A DNA stretch of 62,763 nucleotides. Source: an uncultured Lachnospiraceae bacterium. GTDB taxonomy: Bacteria > Bacillota > Clostridia > Lachnospirales > Lachnospiraceae. The notes below the pieces were generated by a model. That model had not been told where the DNA came from. It ran no database searches and worked only from the letters and a program-made list of their open reading frames with translations. Shown here in pieces: positions 52,813-60,513 of this stretch. Where the stretch lies: assembly GCA_934408585.1 (NCBI GenBank), contig CAKRVA010000008.1, positions 1 to 62,763 of the forward strand, in the 5' to 3' direction. The stretch's first letter is position 1. Every line of letters begins with the position of its first letter. The position numbers and the translations under genes are program-made.

Positions 52813-54362
52813 AAAAGAAAAAAAGCAATAGTGTCATAAAAGAAATGATAAAAAGATATAAATGGAATTTATTGTTTCAAATATTTGTTTTTGCCGTTTT
52901 AATGGTGATAATGCTGACCTGGGAACCGGTAGTTCTAAAGGAAGTATTTCATGTGATTGAATTACAGGAAACAAACCGCCTTCTACTTTGTGGTGGAATG
53001 GTAGGTGCTGGTTTGATTGTGTTATTCTTCATTGGGTATCTGAATAATACATATGTCGATATGGAGCGTTGGCGCATCATTTATAAAGAGTGTGAACAGG
53101 CACTGCGCACGTTGCCGCGATTATCCTATGATGAAATAAACCGACGCTTTTCAGAAGGAGGAATTTTTGAACGGATATACAGTCTGGGGCAGGCGAGAAT
53201 GGGTGTGTTCTGTAATGTGGCATGTATTGGTATTTATCTGTTGACAGGACTCTTTTTGCTGGCAAATACCTGGTCTGCCGGTCTGTTTTTTGTAGCAGCA
53301 GCGATTGGAATGCTTTTGCTGGAGTTACTTTTATTAAAAGCGCGTGGCTCACTGCTAGTACGATATGAAAAGAAATATCGGAATGCAGAAGAAAATAGTA
53401 ATACAAGTGGCAGTCATGTTATTCGTGATTTACCATTTATCCTGATGAATCATTTAGAAGAGCAGGAAATCAAAGATTTTTGTGAGGTCAGGAAAGAGGT
53501 TTTTGGAGTGCTTTGCAGACAAAAGCTTTGGGAAGCATTTTTTCAGGGGATGGATATATGTCTGACAGTAGGCATGAAGGCGTTATTGGCAGTATGGATG
53601 TTCCCATTGATGTTGGGGAGCGGACTGGTTACGGCGGTATTTGCAACGGTGGATAAACTGAAAACGATGATAGGTGCAGTTGCAGAGAATGTTGTAGGAA
53701 CAAAGAAGATGTCAGTGGCAGTGCAGCGTTTTGAAGAATTAGAAGTCTGTGTGCCGCAATCTGTACCGGATACGGCGTCGCCGGAGGAGATGATTTCGCT
53801 TTTAAAAGCTGGCATTCGTTTAGAAAATAAGGTGATTTTTGAACAGAAAGATTTGAAAATACGAGCCGGAGAAAAAGTGGCTATCATAGGGCACAATGGT
53901 TGTGGAAAGTCTTCTGTCTTGAAGACGATGTTAGGATTGTACCATCTGACAGAGGGAGAACTTTGCAGAAAACAAGGCTGCAGAGTTGCATATATACCGG
54001 CAAATGCAAGATTATTTGAAGGCACAGGAGAGGAAAATATTAAAATGTCCGGGAAAAAGAATCGGGAAATGCAGGAGAAAACACCGGACTTTTGGTTCTG
54101 TAATGGTTTTATGGAGCAGCCAATTGATAAAATGTCTGGTGGGCAGAAACAACGAATCAATATTGCCAGAGGCCTGTATCGGGATGCTGACCTGGTATTT
54201 GCAGATGAGCCTACCAGTAATCTGGACCCGGAAGCTTCCTGTGAAGTCATGAAATACTTGCTTGACCATACCAATACCTGTGTGGTGATTACACATGACC
54301 GAAGACTATTGGATTTATTTACGAGGGTTATTGAATTGGATAGAAGTGTAGTAGAAGGATAA
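52809..54362 (+). CDS. ABC exporter half 2 (permease-ATPase fusion)
   Basis: A 517-residue partner of the exporter half upstream. About six membrane helices lie in residues 20-300. The ATPase has GHNGCGKSS (361-369, last position Ser for Thr), signature MSGGQKQR and Walker B VFADEPTSNLD. The frame opens earlier at 52752, but the ATG at 52809 shares bases with the stop of half 1 and gives a normal start. The two halves differ most in the signature and Walker A motifs, typical of heterodimers with one weak ATP site. Confidence 0.87.
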   Translation: MKKKKSNSVIKEMIKRYKWNLLFQIFVFAVLMVIMLTWEPVVLKEVFHVIELQETNRLLLCGGMVGAGLIVLFFIGYLNNTYVDMERWRIIYKECEQALRTLPRLSYDEINRRFSEGGIFERIYSLGQARMGVFCNVACIGIYLLTGLFLLANTWSAGLFFVAAAIGMLLLELLLLKARGSLLVRYEKKYRNAEENSNTSGSHVIRDLPFILMNHLEEQEIKDFCEVRKEVFGVLCRQKLWEAFFQGMDICLTVGMKALLAVWMFPLMLGSGLVTAVFATVDKLKTMIGAVAENVVGTKKMSVAVQRFEELEVCVPQSVPDTASPEEMISLLKAGIRLENKVIFEQKDLKIRAGEKVAIIGHNGCGKSSVLKTMLGLYHLTEGELCRKQGCRVAYIPANARLFEGTGEENIKMSGKKNREMQEKTPDFWFCNGFMEQPIDKMSGGQKQRINIARGLYRDADLVFADEPTSNLDPEASCEVMKYLLDHTNTCVVITHDRRLLDLFTRVIELDRSVVEG

Positions 54363-54371
54363 GGGAAATCC

Positions 54372-54968
54372 ATGAAAAAGAAAATTTCAATTTTTGCAGG
54401 AAGCATCATACTTGTAATTGTTGCGGTAGTGTGTATTTGGGTGAAAAAGAATCAGGGAGAAAAGGTATATATGTCCGCAAGTTGGATGTGCGGCTATGCA
54501 AATGTAGAGAGTTTGGCAGAAGACAGTGATTTGATTGCATTGATACATGTGAACAAGCTGTCAAAAAGTATAGAAGGCAGTATTCCTGCCAGTGTTTATG
54601 AAGTTACGGTTATGGATGGCATTTGGGGCTGTGAAAAAGGCGAAAGCTTGTTGATTTATATGACCGGCGGGAAAATGGGGAAGCAGATTTTTGAGGTTAA
54701 GTCAGATCCTCTGATGAAAAAGGGGCAGGAGTTTTTGATTTTTGCACGAAAGAATGAGGATGGAACATGTACCGTATTGGGCGGACCGCAAGGCAGACTG
54801 GTATATAACAACGGAATGCTGAATTCACTGAAAAATACGGATTTACCTTATGCGAATACCAAAAATAATATGGATAGTGCAGAGATTTCTAAGTTTGATG
54901 GCTTAGTTAACGTGCAAAATGAGTCTTTGGAAGAGATAAAGGAGCAGATTGAGCAGAAGATTAAATAG
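54372..54968 (+). CDS. Membrane-anchored protein linked to the ABC exporter
   Basis: A 198-residue protein with an N-terminal membrane helix (about 5-25) and an outside domain. That domain has SDLIALIHVNKLSKS, SVYEVTVMDGIWGCEKGESL and GQEFLIFARKNEDG, a beta-rich pattern reminiscent of exported proteins that read as small beta-barrels. It starts 9 bp after the exporter, so it is in the same operon and may be an accessory or self-protection factor. No family is assigned. Confidence 0.65.
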   Translation: MKKKISIFAGSIILVIVAVVCIWVKKNQGEKVYMSASWMCGYANVESLAEDSDLIALIHVNKLSKSIEGSIPASVYEVTVMDGIWGCEKGESLLIYMTGGKMGKQIFEVKSDPLMKKGQEFLIFARKNEDGTCTVLGGPQGRLVYNNGMLNSLKNTDLPYANTKNNMDSAEISKFDGLVNVQNESLEEIKEQIEQKIK

Positions 54969-54995
54969 TAGGAGTTGCAGTGATATGAAACACAT

Positions 54996-55026
54996 TAGTT
55001 ACAGCGGGGAGTAATTCCCTGCTGTT
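54996..55026 (+). terminator. Terminator after the exporter operon
   Basis: CAGCGGGGA and TTCCCTGCTG form a stem around GTAA, with a following T-run (coordinates approximate to a few bases). Confidence 0.65.
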
Positions 55027-55135
55027 TTTATCGCTTTATTATGACCACTTATTGGCAATATATAACCGATTGTTGAAAAGATATGGAAAGCAATATCGAG
55101 TTTTCATATAATGCATTGTGAAAGGAGAAAACGAT

Positions 55136-55576
55136 ATGCAGATTGAAGTAAAAATGGATAGTTCGTATGCGGAACCTAAAATAATAATACTGACTGCGGC
55201 AATGACAGAAGAGGTTAACAGCATAATGGATAAATTGTCAAAAGAAATACCCCGTATTATTTCTGGCAGCAGAAATGAAAAAATTGAAGTAATAGACGAG
55301 AGGGATATAGTCAGAATTTATGCAAATGCGGGAAGAGTATATGCTGTTACGGAAAAAGGTGAATATACTTTGCGTTTAAGATTGTATGAAGTGGAAGAGC
55401 GTTTAAATACAAATCAATTTGTCCGTATATCAAATTCCGAAATTATCAATTTAAAAAAAGTTAAAAATTTCGACTTAAGTTTTACAGGTACAATTTGTGT
55501 TGAATTAATGAATGGGACAACAACATATGTATCAAGACGATACGTTTCGAAAATCAAAAAAATATTAGGATTATGA
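55136..55576 (+). CDS. LytTR-domain transcriptional regulator
   Basis: A 146-residue regulator made mostly of a LytTR DNA-binding domain (about 45-145; EVIDERDIVRIYANAGRVYAV, NTNQFVRISNSEIINLKKV and YVSRRYVSKIKKIL). It lacks a receiver domain. GTG at 55118 is in frame, but the ATG at 55136 follows AAAGGAGAAAACGAT and is the likely start. It is paired with the DUF3021 gene 11 bp downstream, a usual combination. It could regulate itself and nearby genes. Confidence 0.9.
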   Translation: MQIEVKMDSSYAEPKIIILTAAMTEEVNSIMDKLSKEIPRIISGSRNEKIEVIDERDIVRIYANAGRVYAVTEKGEYTLRLRLYEVEERLNTNQFVRISNSEIINLKKVKNFDLSFTGTICVELMNGTTTYVSRRYVSKIKKILGL

Positions 55577-55587
55577 GGTGATATAAT

Positions 55588-56040
55588 ATGAAGAAAAAGA
55601 TTGCTTTACGTGGTATGTTAGGATTTCCTCTTGGAATCACAATGGGATATTTAATAACAATAATAGTTTCTTTAATATGGGGGAACGGACATTATGCCCC
55701 CTGTGTGCCGGACCTGGTTACCACAATGGGAAGTGAGATAAATGCGGTAATGTTGCAGACGCTTTTGTGTGGAATATTAGGTGCCGGATTTGGCATAGCC
55801 TCGGTTATATGGGATATGGAGAACTGGGGGATTGTGAAGCAGACAGGAATTTATTTTTTGATTGTTTCAGTAATTATGATGCCAATCGCTTATATTACAC
55901 ATTGGATGGAACATAGCCTGAAAGGTATTTTGCTTTACTTTGGAATTTTCTTTATAATATTTGTGATAATATGGATTGTCCAATTTGTCATAGCAAAGCA
56001 TAATGTAAAAAGACTAAATGAAACACTGTATAAGAAATAG
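55588..56040 (+). CDS. DUF3021 family membrane protein
   Basis: A 150-residue integral protein with four hydrophobic helices (about 10-30, 55-75, 85-105, 115-140). It is the partner of LytTR regulators in many Firmicutes. It presumably holds the regulator at the membrane or modulates it. GAGGTGATATAAT precedes the ATG. Function beyond this association is not known to me. Confidence 0.85.
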   Translation: MKKKIALRGMLGFPLGITMGYLITIIVSLIWGNGHYAPCVPDLVTTMGSEINAVMLQTLLCGILGAGFGIASVIWDMENWGIVKQTGIYFLIVSVIMMPIAYITHWMEHSLKGILLYFGIFFIIFVIIWIVQFVIAKHNVKRLNETLYKK

Positions 56041-56089
56041 TTTGATAAGTACTGATGAAAATGTTTTGAAGGTAAGTGATGGCGTGAAT

Positions 56090-57001
56090 ATGAATAAAAT
56101 TAGAAAAAATACAGCATATTACCATCTTCCAGGATTGTTTGAGTTTTATGAATTGTACCGCATGTTTCTGCCACTGTTTCGTGAGCACAGAGAATACTTT
56201 TATGATTGGTGTGAGATAGGCTCTATTTATGGTGCTCCTGCAGATTGCATTTGGGGTGGAGGACGTATTGAATTCGGAGAACAGGAACCGCGGGAGGTTT
56301 TGGCTTTGTTGCAGGAATACGGGATTTCTGCCCGGTTGACATTTAGTAATTCCCTGCTTGAAAAAGACCATCTTTTGGACAAGAGATGCAATGACCTTTG
56401 TGCGTTGTTTGAAAAAAGTGGGGAGATTCAAAATGGAGTCATTGTTCATTCTGACTTGCTGTTAGATTACCTGAAAACAAATTATCTGGGGCTTTATCTT
56501 GTTTCCTCGACAACCAAGGTGCTGACAGAGTTTCAACAACTTTTATGCGAGGTGGAGAGAGAAGAGTTTCTTTATGTTGTGCCGGATTTTCGTTTAAATA
56601 AGGCTTTTGATAAATGGAATACATTGCCGGAACCTCAAAAAGATAAAGTGGAGTTTCTATGCAATGAATGTTGCTGGTTTGGCTGTAAAGACAGGAAACA
56701 ATGTTACGAGGCGGTCAGCAGTAAAGTCCTGGGGAAAAATGCTCCTGAACATCACTGTACTGCTCCAGATGCCGAGGATGGTTATCGTTTTTCCAAAGCG
56801 ATGACAAATCCGGGATTTATTGGTGTAGAGGATATTCAAAATATTTATCTGCCAATGGGATTTTCTAATTTTAAAATTGAGGGACGAGGGCTTGGTAGTG
56901 CTTTAATTTTGGAATTTTTACTTTATTATATGACAAAGCCTGAGTATCAACTGCATGTCAGGGAAAAAATATATCTCGATAATATGCTGGATTTGTTTTG
57001 A
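56090..57001 (+). CDS. Protein related to the U32 (beta/alpha barrel, Cys-cluster) family
   Basis: A 303-residue protein with no signal peptide. The stretch MGFSNFKIEGRGLGSAL near the C-terminus carries FKIEGR, a hallmark of U32-type proteins. A Cys cluster CNECCWFGCKDRKQCYE (about 201-217) has the N-E-x-C-x(3-4)-C-x-x-R pattern that binds a cluster or metal in U32 relatives. IEFGEQEPREVLALLQEYG and VVPDFRLNKAF fit a barrel. It is shorter than classical U32 proteins. GTG at 56084 is an alternative start. It lies 49 bp after the DUF3021 gene. Substrate unknown. Confidence 0.68.
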   Translation: MNKIRKNTAYYHLPGLFEFYELYRMFLPLFREHREYFYDWCEIGSIYGAPADCIWGGGRIEFGEQEPREVLALLQEYGISARLTFSNSLLEKDHLLDKRCNDLCALFEKSGEIQNGVIVHSDLLLDYLKTNYLGLYLVSSTTKVLTEFQQLLCEVEREEFLYVVPDFRLNKAFDKWNTLPEPQKDKVEFLCNECCWFGCKDRKQCYEAVSSKVLGKNAPEHHCTAPDAEDGYRFSKAMTNPGFIGVEDIQNIYLPMGFSNFKIEGRGLGSALILEFLLYYMTKPEYQLHVREKIYLDNMLDLF

Positions 57002-57127
57002 TTGCTGTTTATAGTAAAAATGGGTCTAAATAGTCACATTTTCTATATGCATTTTTTCTTACTTGTTACATCCTAAAAATCGCAAAAATTTTTCTATATG
57101 CATGTGCTTTATTTGTGTGATACCCAA

Positions 57128-57220
57128 TTTTTTCTATATAAGTAAACAGCCATGTCATAATGTCCAGAATTTGATGCTTTTTTGGACATTACGACATATT
57201 TATTTTTCATATAGAAAATG
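57128..57220. repeat. Nested imperfect palindrome, MITE-like
   Basis: TGTCATAATGTCCA (57153-57166) pairs with TGGACATTACGACA (57183-57196), one mismatch in 14. TTTTCTATATA (57130-57140) and CATATAGAAAA (57208-57218) flank it, symmetric to within a base or two about 57174. Further TTTTCTATAT units lie outside. It could be a small non-autonomous mobile element or a regulator array. Confidence 0.6.
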
Positions 57221-57293
57221 GCACTGCTCTTTTGGGATATTCTATGTTGATATTTTGCTATATAGAAAAATAAACGTCTAGCACCAAATTTGA

Positions 57294-57341
57294 CGAGTTA
57301 TTAAATGCAAATACTAGTCGAGTTATTAAATGCAAATACTA
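57294..57341. repeat. 25-bp tandem duplication
   Basis: CGAGTTATTAAATGCAAATAC continues TA at 57294-57316 and is repeated exactly at 57319-57341 with a two-base spacer, period 25 bp. It lies just upstream of a terminator. Confidence 0.85.
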
Positions 57342-57345
57342 TAAT

Positions 57346-57387
57346 AAAAAATGAGCATTCCCCCAATTGAGGGTATGCTCATTTTTT
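57346..57387. terminator. Bidirectional terminator after the cupin gene
   Basis: AAAAAATGAGCAT (57346-57358) pairs with ATGCTCATTTTTT (57375-57387), with CCC/GGG inside. The A-run and T-run make it work for the minus-strand cupin gene and for the plus strand. Confidence 0.85.
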
Positions 57388-57398
57388 ATATAGTTACA

Positions 57399-57752
57399 TT
57401 AGTAAACGACAGCATCATCAGCAGTGAAACCGCCAAGGGAGTTTTCCTTTACCTGAATGCAGACATACGTAATACCAGAATCGTTGGCTGCAAAAAACTG
57501 ACGCTTCGCAGCAGGAGCAATCTTTAACCAATCACCGGAAGCAAGTTCGATTTCTTCACCGTCGATAACGACTTTTCCCTTTCCAGAAAGAATTCCATAA
57601 ATTTCTTCATTGTTCTTGTGAGAGTGGACAAAGGGAACACTTGCACCTGCAGGAAGTTGATTAATACTAATTTCAGCTCCGGTTAAAGAGAGTGTTTCAT
57701 GAAGTTCAACTCTTCCTTCGTTTCCAATGTTTGTTTTTGTGTAATTTCTCAT
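57399..57752 (-). CDS. Cupin-domain protein
   Basis: A 117-residue single-domain cupin. Metal-site motifs are PFVHSHKNNEEIYGILSG (motif 1 with H-x-H and E) and GDWLKIAPAAKRQFFA (motif 2, final H not obvious). Such small cupins can be isomerases, dioxygenases or sugar binders; activity here is unknown. The frame starts at 57767, but the ATG at 57752 follows GGAGG at the right distance. It is divergent from the HxlR regulator gene and is probably its target. Confidence 0.87.
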   Translation of the reverse strand: MRNYTKTNIGNEGRVELHETLSLTGAEISINQLPAGASVPFVHSHKNNEEIYGILSGKGKVVIDGEEIELASGDWLKIAPAAKRQFFAANDSGITYVCIQVKENSLGGFTADDAVVY

Positions 57753-57896
57753 GATAAATACCTCCATATGTGTTTTTATAATGTGATTTTATTTAACTAT
57801 AAATTACCGGATAGCACATTCAAAAACAAGTACGCACTTTTTTATAACTATACACCACAAAATGAATGTGTTATAATTTGTATGGAGGTGATAGGA
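57753..57896. promoter_or_regulatory. Divergent control region, cupin / HxlR regulator
   Basis: A 144-bp spacer with TATAAT at 57872-57877 as -10 for the HxlR gene. The complementary strand is AT-rich with candidates for the cupin promoter. Regulators of this type usually bind such spacers; no clear operator could be fixed by eye. Confidence 0.45.
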
Positions 57897-58223
57897 ATGA
57901 AAACAAAAGAAGAACTCCCTGCTTGCCCAGTAGCAACAGCAGTGTCACTCATTGGAGGCAAGTGGAAACTGCTTATTTTACGTAATTTGAAAACAAGACC
58001 CTGGAGATTCAATGAATTGCAAAGGGACCTTGATGGTATATCTCAGAAGGTACTTACGGATAGTCTTAGACAGATGATTGATGATGGACTTGCTTATCGA
58101 CACGACTATCAGGAAATGCCACCAAGAGTAGAGTATGGATTAACAGAACTTGGGAAAGAAATGCTGCCGATTATAGATGCGTTAGCAGATTTTGGGAACT
58201 ATTATAAATCGATTATTGGCTAA
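57897..58223 (+). CDS. HxlR-family transcriptional regulator
   Basis: A 108-residue winged helix regulator. C10 in LPACPVATAV is the conserved N-terminal Cys that in YodB/HypR-type members senses electrophiles or oxidants. The HTH is seen in GGKWKLLILRNLKTRPWRFNELQRDL, followed by the wing DDGLAYRHDYQEMPPRVEYGLTE. ATG at 57897 follows GGAGGTGATAGG. It is divergent from the cupin gene. A response to reactive carbonyls or quinones is likely from the family, not shown. Confidence 0.9.
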   Translation: MKTKEELPACPVATAVSLIGGKWKLLILRNLKTRPWRFNELQRDLDGISQKVLTDSLRQMIDDGLAYRHDYQEMPPRVEYGLTELGKEMLPIIDALADFGNYYKSIIG

Positions 58224-58269
58224 TCAATTTTCAGTTGGTAGATTATGAAGTAATGGAGAAACAAACCAT

Positions 58270-58932
58270 ATGAGTCAGATTCTATTGGTAGAAGATGATG
58301 CAATGATTGCATCGGGAATTATATATGCACTGGAAATGGAAGGCTATGAGGTCAGCCATGCCACAACGATTGCGGATGCGTGCCTTTTTATGGAAAAAGA
58401 GCAATTTGATTTGGCAATTTTGGATATGCAGCTGCCGGATGGAAATGGATTTGATGTGAGTGAGCGGTTACAGAATGTTGGCACGGCAATTATTTTCCTT
58501 ACCGTCGTGGATGATGAAAATACGATTGTAAAAGCCTTTGATGATGGCGCGGCGGATTATGTTGTAAAGCCATTTCGAATCAGAGAACTGCTTGCGAGAG
58601 TCAGACGTGTGTTATCCACCCGAGAGAATCCGAAGGGAAAAGATCATAACATTTGTATCGGACAGGCAAGAATCAACACAGAGGAGGCAAAAGTTTATGT
58701 TAGTGATGAGATCATTGACTTTACGGCTTTAGAATACAGGTTGCTTCTTATCTTTGCCAATAATCAGGGTGCTTTGCTATCCAGGCAGCAGATTCTGGAT
58801 AAAATTTGGGATGTGGATGGTAATTTTGTTGAGGATAATACCCTTACCGTTTATGTAAAACGATTGCGGGAAAAACTTGGGAAAGCAGTAAATATTGAGA
58901 CTGTGAGAGGAATGGGATATCGTGTGGATTAG
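58270..58932 (+). CDS. OmpR-family response regulator
   Basis: A 220-residue regulator with receiver domain (VEDD; phospho-acceptor D52 in LAILDMQLPDGNG) and a winged-helix DNA-binding domain (about 125-220; DFTALEYRLLLIFANNQGALLSRQQILDKIW). It overlaps the kinase gene by 11 bp. With the ABC genes at 59833 and 60513 it forms a BceRS-AB-like or VanRS-like module that responds to antimicrobial peptides in relatives. Confidence 0.93.
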   Translation: MSQILLVEDDAMIASGIIYALEMEGYEVSHATTIADACLFMEKEQFDLAILDMQLPDGNGFDVSERLQNVGTAIIFLTVVDDENTIVKAFDDGAADYVVKPFRIRELLARVRRVLSTRENPKGKDHNICIGQARINTEEAKVYVSDEIIDFTALEYRLLLIFANNQGALLSRQQILDKIWDVDGNFVEDNTLTVYVKRLREKLGKAVNIETVRGMGYRVD

Positions 58933-59746
58933 GAAAAAAGAAGTAGAACAGCTGTCTGAATTCGTAAAAGGCTATATTTCCGGACAAGAGCTTGATATCC
59001 GGGACAACAGGGAAGGTACATTTAACATTTTAAAAAATGATATCTATTCGCTGGTTAATAAGAAAAATGAACAGATAAAGGTTATTGAAGAAGAGAGAGA
59101 CATTCTTTCGAAGTATATGGCAGATATCTCACATCAGCTTAAAACTCCGATTACATCCATGATGATTATGACAGATTTGCTGGAAGATGCCGAACCGCAA
59201 AAACAGGAAGAATTCATTCACAATATCCGGGTTTCTTTAAATAAGATGGAGTGGCTTGTCGGGGCGCTGCTCAAGATGGCAAAGCTTGATGCACACGCGA
59301 TTGATTTTATAAAAAAAGATGTAAAGGCATCGGAATTACTTGAAGCGGTAAAACCTTCGGTTGCTATTCTTCTGGATATTAAAAATCAGTCCCTGGAGTT
59401 AAATAGCGATGGTGTTATAAATTGCGATAAACGCTGGACGGTGGAGGCACTTACCAATATTGTGAAAAATGCAATTGAGCATTCCCCAGAGAACCATGCA
59501 ATTGAAATTGACAGTGGCGAAAATCCTATGTATGGTTGGATTTCGGTAAAAGATAGTGGAAATGGAATGGGCCGGGAACAGTATGCAGCTCTTTTTAAAA
59601 GATTTGAATATTCTACGAATGAAAATGGATTTGGAATTGGAATGCCGCTTGCATTATCCATTGTCAGGGGACAAGGTGGGGATATTGATATTGACTTTGG
59701 AGGGAATGGACAGGGCACTACGTTTATCTTGAAGTTTTTCAAGTGA
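58922..59746 (+). CDS. Histidine kinase without membrane segments
   Basis: A 274-residue HisKA/HATPase kinase with H71 in MADISHQLKTPITSM. Its ATPase domain has NIVKNAIEHSPENHAIEI, DSGNGMGREQYAALFKRF and GFGIGMPLALSIVRGQGG. The GTG start at 58922 overlaps the regulator gene. Unusually it has no transmembrane segment, only a short helical N-terminus (about 1-60), so it must get its signal from the cytoplasm or from another membrane protein such as the permease at 60513. Classic BceS has two helices. Confidence 0.88.
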   Translation: MWIRKKEVEQLSEFVKGYISGQELDIRDNREGTFNILKNDIYSLVNKKNEQIKVIEEERDILSKYMADISHQLKTPITSMMIMTDLLEDAEPQKQEEFIHNIRVSLNKMEWLVGALLKMAKLDAHAIDFIKKDVKASELLEAVKPSVAILLDIKNQSLELNSDGVINCDKRWTVEALTNIVKNAIEHSPENHAIEIDSGENPMYGWISVKDSGNGMGREQYAALFKRFEYSTNENGFGIGMPLALSIVRGQGGDIDIDFGGNGQGTTFILKFFK

Positions 59747-59832
59747 CAGAATTGTCACAATATAATTTTTCATAGTCACGGAACAGTCACTTTGTATTGT
59801 TAGAATGGATAATGAAAAAGGAGGAAAGCACA

Positions 59833-60513
59833 GTGGCTGTTTTAGAGGTAAAAGAATTAACAAAGAAATATGGTCAGGGAGAATCAGAAGTAATTGCGCT
59901 CGACCATGTTTCTTTTTCTGTAGAAAGAGGAGAATTTGTTGCAATTATTGGGGCATCAGGTTCCGGAAAATCCACATTAATGAATATGATTGGAGGAATT
60001 GATTATCCTACCGGCGGTTCTATTCTCATTGAAGGAAAAGAGATTGCAAAGATGAGTGAGGATGAACTTGCAATCTTCCGAAGAAGAAATTTGGGGATTA
60101 TTTATCAGTTTTATAATCTGATTCCGACACTCACGGCGGAAGAAAATATTGCATTGCCATGGAAGCTTGATGGCAGAAAAGAAAATAAAGAACGTCTGGC
60201 AGAGATGATTCAGATGCTTGGTTTAGAGAAACGGGAAAAACATCTGCCCGGACAGATGTCCGGAGGACAGCAGCAGAGAGTTTCTATTGGAAGGGCACTT
60301 ATTAATGAACCGGCTTTTATTCTGGCAGATGAACCGACCGGAAATCTGGATAGCAAAACAAGCAGAGAGATACTGGATATTCTGAAGCTTGCCAATCACA
60401 AATACCATCAGACCATTCTTCTGGTTACCCATGACGAAAAAATTGCTCTGCAGGCAGAACGTATTATTACGATTGGTGACGGGAAAATCATAAAAGACGA
60501 GGTGATGAAGTAA
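59833..60513 (+). CDS. ABC transporter ATPase, BceA/MacB type
   Basis: A 226-residue ATPase of the MacB/BceA class: Walker A GASGSGKST, Q-loop IYQFYNLIP, signature MSGGQQQR, Walker B FILADEPTGNLDS and H-loop VTHDE. The start is GTG at 59833 after AAAGGAGGAAAGCACA; an ATG at 59812 is also in frame. It pairs with the FtsX-type permease, whose ATG shares a base with its stop. Confidence 0.93.
   Translation: MAVLEVKELTKKYGQGESEVIALDHVSFSVERGEFVAIIGASGSGKSTLMNMIGGIDYPTGGSILIEGKEIAKMSEDELAIFRRRNLGIIYQFYNLIPTLTAEENIALPWKLDGRKENKERLAEMIQMLGLEKREKHLPGQMSGGQQQRVSIGRALINEPAFILADEPTGNLDSKTSREILDILKLANHKYHQTILLVTHDEKIALQAERIITIGDGKIIKDEVMK

Larger units (their letters stand above)
57002..57398. other. 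Gene-free, AT-rich region with palindromes and a tandem duplication
   Basis: About 400 bp without a plausible gene. It holds five copies of TTTTCTATAT(G/A), three forward (57039, 57090, 57130) and two reversed (57208, 57259). A long inverted repeat lies at 57153-57196, a 25-bp tandem duplication at 57294-57341, and a terminator at 57346-57387. See separate entries. Confidence 0.7.

Noticed and set aside
53543..54409. A 288-codon minus-strand frame
   Set aside because: It is antisense to the ATPase domain of exporter half 2 with its Walker motifs in the plus frame, so it is a shadow.
57294..57341. Tandem repeat as a CRISPR remnant
   Set aside because: Two units separated by only two bases give no spacer, and there are no cas genes in the window.
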